NCBI GenBank assembly: GCA_022393335.1
Contig: JAJEKB010021185.1
Location: 1,414,311 to 1,478,310 of the forward strand
Length of the DNA stretch: 64,000 nucleotides
Source: Macrotrachela quadricornifera
Lineage: Eukaryota; Rotifera; Eurotatoria; Philodinida; Philodinidae
Direction of reading: 5' to 3'
The notes beneath the pieces are model-generated. The model saw only the letters and a program-made list of their open reading frames with translations. It ran no database searches and had not been told where the DNA came from. Each line of letters starts with the position of its first letter. Position 1 is the stretch's first letter. A program made the position numbers and the translations under genes. Positions 57,601 through 64,000 of the stretch are shown here, piece by piece.

Positions 57601-58100
57601 TATTCCTTTACTTAAATTTTATCTGATTATGATCAAACAATAAAAACTATGAATATACATAATTGAAATTAAATTGAATAGAACAGATTACTATAGACAA
57701 CATAATATCAAAGAATGTTTTAAAGAAAAAAAACTTCACCTTCGATATAATATCTTAAAGTTTTTTTATAGGTTCCAACTCATGTTATGATTCATCATGT
57801 TCTACTAATGATATATGGAAAATTCTTAGTATTGCTGTTCCTTGTGCCGTAGGATTTATAACTATTTTGAGCATTATTATATATCGATACAAACGAAATA
57901 AAACTTCCTCGACACGTAATAAAAATCCACAATCACAGAATCATCCCATGACAAATGTTAACACAAATACACCAAGAATAAATCATATTGAAATACATCA
58001 GATGAATCCAATGTCCACGAGATCTCATATAGAAGAACCTCTTCCAACTTATAATTCAGCTATAACAGCTTTACAACTACAGAATCAATTGCAAGCATAA
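54615..58100 (+). CDS. Type I membrane protein with three PPC-like domains
   Basis: Five exons (54615-54834, 55266-55745, 56305-56766, 56859-57281, 57772-58100) join in phase 1 at every intron and encode 637 aa. Exon 1 ends in a hydrophobic segment (STVLTIGLFFALIP), probably a signal anchor or internal signal sequence. The exact ATG is uncertain. Exons 2, 3 and 4 each encode one Thr-rich linker plus one PPC-like beta-sandwich, with YYYQAIRVTVS, TYGYFY, QFRINISL and VVSTYYAEATGSY-type strands. Exon 5 gives a short Cys pair, a transmembrane helix (ILSIAVPCAVGFITILSIII), a basic stop-transfer and an 80-residue cytoplasmic tail with PLPTYNSA. The same module follows the protease in the astacin gene. 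The three modular exons are symmetric (1-1), so duplication of exons explains the array. It is probably a cell-surface adhesion or recognition protein; the ligand is unknown. Confidence 0.82.
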
Positions 58101-59040
58101 TCTATTTTCATATCATAAACAGTTCTCAATTTCTATTTTATAAGACTATAAAGAAAAACTTTTGATTTTATTTCTTAATAATTTTTCTATTGATTGTAAT
58201 GTACTAATAAGTATTCTTTTTTATTATATTTGATAAAAAAAATATACATTCTTAACTTGTCCTATTCACATATTCAATTAACAAAACTGAATAAATTTAT
58301 TAAATATTTTTTTCTTTGTTTATTCTATATTGGAACGTTTATAAAAGAAATATTTTCAGTTTTTCATTTTACAATACACTTTAGATTGCATTATTCGAAT
58401 AGCTGTAAAAAGTAAAATGTTGGAAAAATTTAATAATGACATTACTATCGTTTATTTTATATATATTATTCATTTGATTATTAAAATTCATTTTTAAATG
58501 AGTATCAATTATGTTTGATGATAAATAGAATATATTCATTGAATAATTTCTTCCTTTTATTTGAAAAAGAAAACAGACTAAGAAAAGGTTAAGATAAATT
58601 CCTATTTCTAAAATCCATCTTTCTAGTCTAAAGAGTGCAATATTATACATCTGTTTTACTAAAAAATCTAACAATAATCGACGATAATCTTCTAAGGATT
58701 TGATTGAGATATTTTATATCTCAACTGAGGAATATTTTAGAATAGTACTTTCTTCATATCTCGCATTCGGATAATGCTTCAGATTAGTGGATGCGTCTTT
58801 TCAACTCTGATAGAGTTTTCTTTCGTATAGGGGGCTAGTGCACGAATAGAGAGTATAGATGGAACCAATTCTATTTATTGCAAATCTATCGTGATTGACT
58901 AGAAAATTTAGGAATGATGTAACGATATATGTGGAAAATATTTTACTATATATCTAGTTCTAGAATCGACTATTTTTTCTCTACTCAATGATTATATTTC
59001 GGTAATAAAGCATTAATGAATAATAATAATTTGTGCATTG
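58101..59040. other. Intergenic, 3' side of the PPC gene
   Basis: AT-rich; ORFs at 58230-58415 and minus 58674-58381 are low complexity. No gene supported. Confidence 0.4.
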
Positions 59041-59045
59041 CTCGT

Positions 59046-59140
59046 ATATGACGATATTTGAGAATGATAAGCGTCATACGTATAACTAACAAACATAAAA
59101 ACAACGGAAGAGATAAGATCGTCACGACGCTTCCGAAACT
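59046..59140 (+). repeat. Direct repeat R3, right copy
   Basis: ATATGACGATATTTGAGAAT, GATAAGCGTCATA and GGAAGAGATAAGAT parallel the left copy at 54400-54483 with about 70 percent similarity by eye. Confidence 0.55.
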
Positions 59141-59904
59141 GTAAGAAATCATGATTTTCCTTTAATTTCAACTAAAGGGAAGAATTGATTTTATTCCTCA
59201 TGTTAGCCTATTCTAGTAGTAACATCTATTATGTATTGAAATACTAATACGAATTTTCACAAGTATCTATTATAGGAAATTCTTAGTAGATTTTTTAGTC
59301 ACCTCTATTTTCATATGGATAAACTGTGTATACGCTCATATTATAGAGACATGGCAAAAATGAAAGTGATCGTAAGCAAGTCTTCTTCATCTTCACCCAC
59401 ATTATTACTCTTGCATTGTTACATTTATCCTTCTTGTTCTTTTATATTTTCATAATTCTCCGAACAAAAAGCATAGAATGGATACAAACATGAAGAGAAA
59501 AAGAATACAAATAAAGATAACTATCACCGTCATGATAATATTAAGTATGGTGAAACATTCTTTATGGCCAGAAAGATAAGTCTTGTCATTTAATATATCT
59601 TCATCTTCACCTTCAGTTTTGTTTTCGGCACGTTTTATTTTTACTCACAATTAGAACTGCTACGTCGATGTCCGAAAAACTAAGGTCATCAAAAGCAGGA
59701 TTGGGACTAGGATTACATCAAATCTGCTGAGTATTAGACCGAGATAAATGGAAATAAATTACTGGGAGCGGACAGAAACTGGAACTAAAAAAGACTCAGT
59801 CTCATACTCATTTAAAATCTTGCACGGTTCTCAGAATCGACAGTCCATTGTTTCTCCCTTAACCACAATAGCTCTTTAAAAGTTACAGACATCACATCCG
59901 AGTA

Positions 59905-60135
59905 GACATTTAAAAGTTATGAGTATTATTCTCAGATAATTTCCAAAAGTCACAAATACTAGCTGTTTCTAGTCGAATTTAAATTGACTTCTATTAATTT
60001 GACTAGTAGTTATAAGTTAAAAACAAGTATAGGAAGATAATATTCAAAAATAAATCATTTAAGTAGTCTTAGTATTGAAGCCAAATCCCAAACGGTTTGA
60101 GTTTGATGTATGCCTAGTCATGAAATTATATGAAA
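59905..60135 (-). repeat. Dispersed repeat R2, right copy (inverted)
   Basis: Reverse complement of 52250-52470, including GACTAGTAGTTATAAGTTAA and TAAGTAGTCTTAGTATTGAA. A short insertion (GCCAAATCCC) distinguishes it from the left copy. Confidence 0.8.
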
Positions 60136-60650
60136 AAAATACAGATTAAATTAATTCATTTATAGATAATCTGTGATACGATTCACCTGAACAAATATTT
60201 TTTTATGTATAAAGAAGATATGGATTATATGTTTATGATGGGAAATATTTAGAATTTCTAAATGAATTGATGTTGACATGTCGGAATGAAATGATTAGTT
60301 ATGAATAGGATGATTGTGACTAAATAATGATGTGTCAACCATATATCTCTCTCTTTTGTCTGGGCGTCTATATATACTTACATTTATGTGCTATTCCATC
60401 GGTCAATAGATATACGAGCGTCATTAACCATCATTGTAGTTAAATCGTTGATAGAGACGGAGTGATCTTTAACCAGGAGGATTAAATATAAAGTGAGGGA
60501 TAAGAGTGAAAACAAAATTATTTTCGCAGTGGCTTCTGTAGTAATCATTATCGAGCTGGATTAAAAGTATCTCAGTATTTATTCTATCTATATATTGATT
60601 TAATAATGGAAATATTTTTACTTGTAGATATTACATTAATAATTGTAAAG
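60136..60650. other. Upstream region of the methyltransferase gene
   Basis: No ORF. The frame of the methyltransferase is open back to 60606 (MEIFLLVDITLIIV). That extension is not seen in the family and contains an acceptor-like CTTGTAG, so it is left in the leader. Confidence 0.5.
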
Positions 60651-61730
60651 ATGATTGCTATGCGTGGTGTGGGTTATTATAGTAAGAATACGATCGGTGC
60701 AAAAGATGTGATTGATGCTGCAGGTGATCTTGTCATTGATGCTCTTTCAACAATGAATCTATCTCAATCAAATAATTTGTTTACAATCGCTGATATTGGA
60801 GCAGCAGATGGTGGTACTTCAATTGATCTTATGCGACGTATAATCAATACAATTCGGGCGGCAAATCTAACGAAGGCAACCACTATTACTTATACAGATT
60901 TGCCACAGAATGATTTTTCGACACTGTTTCATCGGGTTCATAATGAAGACGATAGAACATCTTTGGCTCATGAACCAAATGTTTACATATTCGCAAGTGG
61001 AACTACATTCTATCAACAGATATTTCCGGACAATACTCTCTCACTTGGTTTCTCTGCTACAGCCATGCATTGGCTCAGTAAACGACCGTCACTTATTGCT
61101 AATCATGTGCATGCTATGGGTGCCAATAAAGAAGAACGTGAACTATTCCGTCGTCAAGCCATCATCGATTGGGAGACGATTTTATTGGCAATAGCTCGAG
61201 AACTTGTTTCTGGTGGCATACTAGTGCTCGTCAATTTCTGCGAAGACGAACAAGGTCGTTATCTTGGTGCCACACACAATACTGTCAATATGTTCGACTG
61301 GTTCGCCAAACACTGGCACAAACTCATGGATGATGGTCAGATAATCGAATCCGAATATCGTGCTGGCACATTTCAACAATACTACAAAACCGTGAATGAA
61401 TTTATAGCACCCTTTGAAAACGAAAATTCATCAGTACGGCGTGCAGGCCTCGTTCTCAATCATGTGACCACACGTGTTACAAAATGTCCTTATGCAGCAC
61501 AATTTCACCAACATCGTGATGCAATCGCATTTGCCAAAGCCTACATACCGACTTTACGCTCCTGGTCTGAAAGTACTTTTCTTAACACACTTGATTCAAA
61601 GCGAACTCTAGATGAACGTCAAAAGATTATCGATCATTTCTATCATGCATTAGAGGATGATGTGATGATTGCACCTGAAAATTATTCTATGGATTATGTG
61701 CATTGCTTCCTCACTATTATCAAACAATAA
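60651..61730 (+). CDS. SABATH-family SAM-dependent carboxyl methyltransferase
   Basis: Single exon, 359 aa from MIAMRGVGYYSKNT. It transfers methyl from S-adenosylmethionine to a small carboxylic acid (salicylate, jasmonate or similar in plants); the substrate here is unknown. The N-terminal GVGYYSKNT corresponds to the substrate/SAM lid. Motif I is ADIGAADGGTS (47-57). The second SAM contact is YTDLPQNDF (81-89), and GFSATAMHWLS (133-143) aligns with the aromatic substrate pocket of the family. The length fits the usual 350-390. The absence of introns, unlike its neighbours, and a family that is mainly plant, fungal and bacterial suggest horizontal acquisition, common in bdelloids. AATAAA lies at 61837-61842. 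There is no signal peptide, so it is cytosolic. Confidence 0.9.
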   Translation: MIAMRGVGYYSKNTIGAKDVIDAAGDLVIDALSTMNLSQSNNLFTIADIGAADGGTSIDLMRRIINTIRAANLTKATTITYTDLPQNDFSTLFHRVHNEDDRTSLAHEPNVYIFASGTTFYQQIFPDNTLSLGFSATAMHWLSKRPSLIANHVHAMGANKEERELFRRQAIIDWETILLAIARELVSGGILVLVNFCEDEQGRYLGATHNTVNMFDWFAKHWHKLMDDGQIIESEYRAGTFQQYYKTVNEFIAPFENENSSVRRAGLVLNHVTTRVTKCPYAAQFHQHRDAIAFAKAYIPTLRSWSESTFLNTLDSKRTLDERQKIIDHFYHALEDDVMIAPENYSMDYVHCFLTIIKQ

Positions 61731-61849
61731 TTGATGAACTACAAAATTTGCTATCATCGGATTCGTAGTAGCGTAAATATATTCTTATGTGATTATGTCA
61801 TTAATAGTATTCGAAAAAAAACTCATAATTTTGTTGAATAAATAAAGCG

Positions 61850-62308
61850 AAATAAATTTGATTAGAATGTTGATCGATTTATTTCAATAAAATTGTGTAT
61901 TAGAGTGATTGTATAAAGTGAAAAATGTTTAATTAGTAGTAGTCAATGAGAATAGAAATTATGTTTCGACAATTATCGATCAACTCAAACCATATTAACA
62001 TCTATCAATTGGTTAGGTTTGTCAATAAGTTGTTCATCTTTCTTGTTCGGTCTACCAAGTTGCCCGAATCAGTTGAGTAAACTTGCTCAGCTTCAGTCTT
62101 CAAAGATTGCATTAATTCATTTCTCTCGATACTATTTCGAGAGACGAATATATTAGAAAACCATTCTCAATGTTCTCATCTTTTGCAACGAATATCCTAT
62201 CATATTCTTCACTCGTTCCAACATATTTTGGAAGAAAAGTACAATATGATGTCATTCTTGGCATAACTGATGCAAAAGTCTGAAGGCTTCACTCATCATT
62301 TTAACGAT
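61850..62308. other. Intergenic between convergent genes
   Basis: AT-rich spacer; no feature beyond short ORFs. Confidence 0.45.
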
Positions 62309-62886
62309 TTATTGATAATTAATAGTTGTCAAATCGATTGAAATAATCTTTTCACTGGTGTTACGAACTTGCAGATCTTGATATTCTTTCGCGATGAGTA
62401 ATTGTCGTTGAGCCAATTGAGCTTTAAATAGTTTATATCGAGATTTGTCATTATCATTATGGTTAACAATCGCACGACCTAAATGAGATATTGAATTTGT
62501 AATAGAAATAGTCTCTGGATTTGTTAGTTGACTAGTACTTGAATATGTTTGCAAGTCATTGGAAATAGATTTTATTTCGTTTAAGATTTCTTCTGGAGCT
62601 TTCGTATTTGGTTCTTTCTTTTTAGACATTTTTGATTGCTTTGCTTTCAACTCGTGCACTACGTTCGATTAATTGCAATACTTTCACTTGACAAAATCGC
62701 CTCTCCATATCGACCGTCTAACTGAATCCCATTGACATTATGCGTTGATTGCCAGTATTTCTTATTGATCTTTTTTGTCTGTTCAGGTGAAATCATATTG
62801 GTTATCCCTTTTTCAATACCATCAAAGAAAACACTAACTCCCACTTTCGCCACGCTTTTTCCTAATTTAACCAAGGTATAACCCAT
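62309..62886 (-). pseudogene. C-terminal piece of a coiled-coil gene, frameshifted
   Basis: Frame 1 (62886-62659) reads MGYTLVKLGKSVAKVGVSVF to a TAG. Frame 2 (62659-62309) continues directly with ELKAKQSKMSKKKEPNTKA and a helical tail (KLFKAQLAQRQLLIAKEYQ). The two abut without a splice site between them, so a frameshift is likely. It lies on the same strand as the gene at 63419-64000 and probably belonged to it. No recognised domain. Confidence 0.4.
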
Positions 62887-62999
62887 ACCTTGAAAAGAAT
62901 GCTTCCCAATCGATTAGAATATCTTTTAAAGCTTGACATTTTCTACAACAGCAATAAAAAGACGCCCAGATCTTATTCATCATGTAACCAAACTTCAAT

Positions 63000-63418
63000 A
63001 ACTAGATGTGTCTAGACTTCGTTCAAAACGATTTTTTTTTACATAACTTATCTTGCAACATTTATCAGAGTATAGCTTGTAACTAGTCCGGATGCTTGAT
63101 ATCGGTAAATTACTGGTCCTTACCAAATTCTCGAAAAGAAACATCCCGCGACTATGCAAGTTTTTCTATCTGACCACGACCTGTACAATCTCGGTAAAAG
63201 TATCAATAGTTGGGATCTTCAATGATATATCGATTGCTGTAAACAGAACCTGTTTTCATTAACCCAAGAATAATTTCGATGGACTACCTATAGCTATTAC
63301 ATAATCATTCCAGTCATATTGGAAGTCACTGTATCTTTCATCTGAAATCAAAAGAATTACATGTAAAAGAAATGATCAATCAGAAGTTCTCATTAGAATT
63401 TCCAGTATCTACAGAATT
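63000..63418 (-). other. Possible exon remnants between the two pieces
   Basis: On the minus strand a TTTTGATTTCAG acceptor near 63342 is followed by DERYSDFQYDWNDYVIAIGS before a stop. It is too short to assign. Confidence 0.25.
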
Positions 63419-64000
63419 TTAAAATAAATAGGGTAATTTTGAGAGTTTTTCTTCGAGTTCATCAAGAATTTGATCGACTTGAGCAACAGTACTTGTTGAT
63501 ATATCGAAGTTAAATGAAGGCATGATATGATCTCGAATCATTTGTTCTGCCAAGGCCTTGAGAGGTGTAATGACCAGTTCAAAGCTAGTAAGATTTTTCA
63601 TTACAGCTGCCAGTTCCTTAGACGGTTCAAGTAACGTAACTAAATGCGTATCAATAAGTTGGAATTTTTCGAATAACAAAGAGATTCCTTCCCAATTTTT
63701 TCTAATTTGAGAATATGTTTCTGTCAGCGCTGCCTTTTGTGCACTAACAGCATCTCGGCGAGATTGAATACGGATCAGTTCAGTGCGCTTATTGTTTAAT
63801 TCTAACTGTTGATTGGTCAGTCGCGTTCGTACATTATCTAGGGTAAGAACGGCTAAATTACTGGCGGCAATTGCCCTATTGATACCACGCCTATTAAAAA
63901 AGCCACATACAACCTTAACGACAGGTTGCTTGATATTCTGACGCCACCAGTCGCGAAAGGAACGTTTCTTTCGACGTTTTGATTTACATTCTCTAGCTCT
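63419..64000 (-). CDS. Coiled-coil protein, 5' part outside the window
   Basis: The minus frame is open from the window edge (64000) to a stop at 63419, 193 codons. It has a basic stretch (KSKRRKKRSF), then DWWRQNIKQPVVKVVCGFF, followed by long helices (NQQLELNNKRTELIRIQSRR, SAQKAALTETYSQIRKN) with heptad-like spacing and LKALAEQMIRDHIMPSF. The Met at 63679 is internal, because homogeneous sequence extends upstream of it. I recognise no family. The true start lies beyond the window, and the 3' end may continue through a further exon. Confidence 0.55.
   Translation of the reverse strand, partial: RARECKSKRRKKRSFRDWWRQNIKQPVVKVVCGFFNRRGINRAIAASNLAVLTLDNVRTRLTNQQLELNNKRTELIRIQSRRDAVSAQKAALTETYSQIRKNWEGISLLFEKFQLIDTHLVTLLEPSKELAAVMKNLTSFELVITPLKALAEQMIRDHIMPSFNFDISTSTVAQVDQILDELEEKLSKLPYLF

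Noticed and set aside
1..64000. CRISPR arrays, operons, tRNA or rRNA genes
   Set aside because: The DNA is eukaryotic with spliced genes; no direct repeat-spacer pattern, and no cloverleaf or rRNA-like block was found by eye.

Overview
The window looks like nuclear DNA of a bdelloid rotifer (Adineta/Rotaria type). It is strongly AT-rich. Genes are mostly split by short GT-AG introns, often 46-66 nt, and the gene families are typical of bdelloids: an F-box/LRR-like protein, a nose-resistant-to-fluoxetine-type acyltransferase, a class-A peptide-type GPCR, large secreted and membrane mosaics with Thr/Ser stalks, and a SABATH methyltransferase otherwise typical of plants and microbes. The genus is inference. 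Two assembly gaps of 400 N lie at 8605-9004 and 32119-32518. Splice models were built by hand from donor and acceptor motifs plus reading phase.

Layout. 0.6-3.5 kb: a zinc-finger plus IRG-like GTPase gene (minus). 3.6-9.0 kb: dense repeats, with a hammerhead-ribozyme-like motif beside a (GGGTGA)n tract, a hAT-type MITE with an exact 8-bp target duplication, inverted arrays and foldbacks, and a gap. 9.1-15.2 kb: a ten-exon gene (minus) for a membrane-anchored astacin protease with a PPC-like domain, mucin stalk, transmembrane helix and cytoplasmic domain. 17-19.8 kb: MITEs, a tandem array and a dead Tc1/mariner element inserted beside an older transposase fragment. 20-21.3 kb: two tandem four-helix membrane-protein genes (minus). 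22.0-27 kb: a short secreted-protein gene, a tandem pair of hammerhead-like motifs, minisatellites, and a TA-flanked non-autonomous element. 28.2-30.4 kb: the acyltransferase. 31.3-34.3 kb: a broken pogo/Tigger-like transposase split by a TTAA-specific element. 37.3-38.4 kb: a small helical protein gene with a clear TATA box. 42-44.4 kb: a BEN-like gene with an internal stop, and a piggyBac transposase remnant. 45-47 kb: the F-box/LRR gene. 47-49.2 kb: foldback and piggyBac-type elements. 50.2-51.3 kb: the GPCR. 54.6-58.1 kb: a type I membrane protein with three PPC-like domains on phase-1 exons. 60.6-61.7 kb: the SABATH methyltransferase. 62.3-64 kb: a coiled-coil gene running off the edge.

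How the genes relate. The astacin gene and the 54.6 kb gene share the same extracellular PPC-like module, so both probably belong to one expanded family of surface mosaics. The other genes show no operon-like link. Most of the unusual structure is mobile-element debris: TTAA, TA and 8-bp-TSD elements, foldbacks, and self-cleaving-ribozyme-like motifs that sit twice beside GGGTGA-type G-rich tracts. That arrangement recalls the telomere-linked Penelope-like elements of bdelloids.
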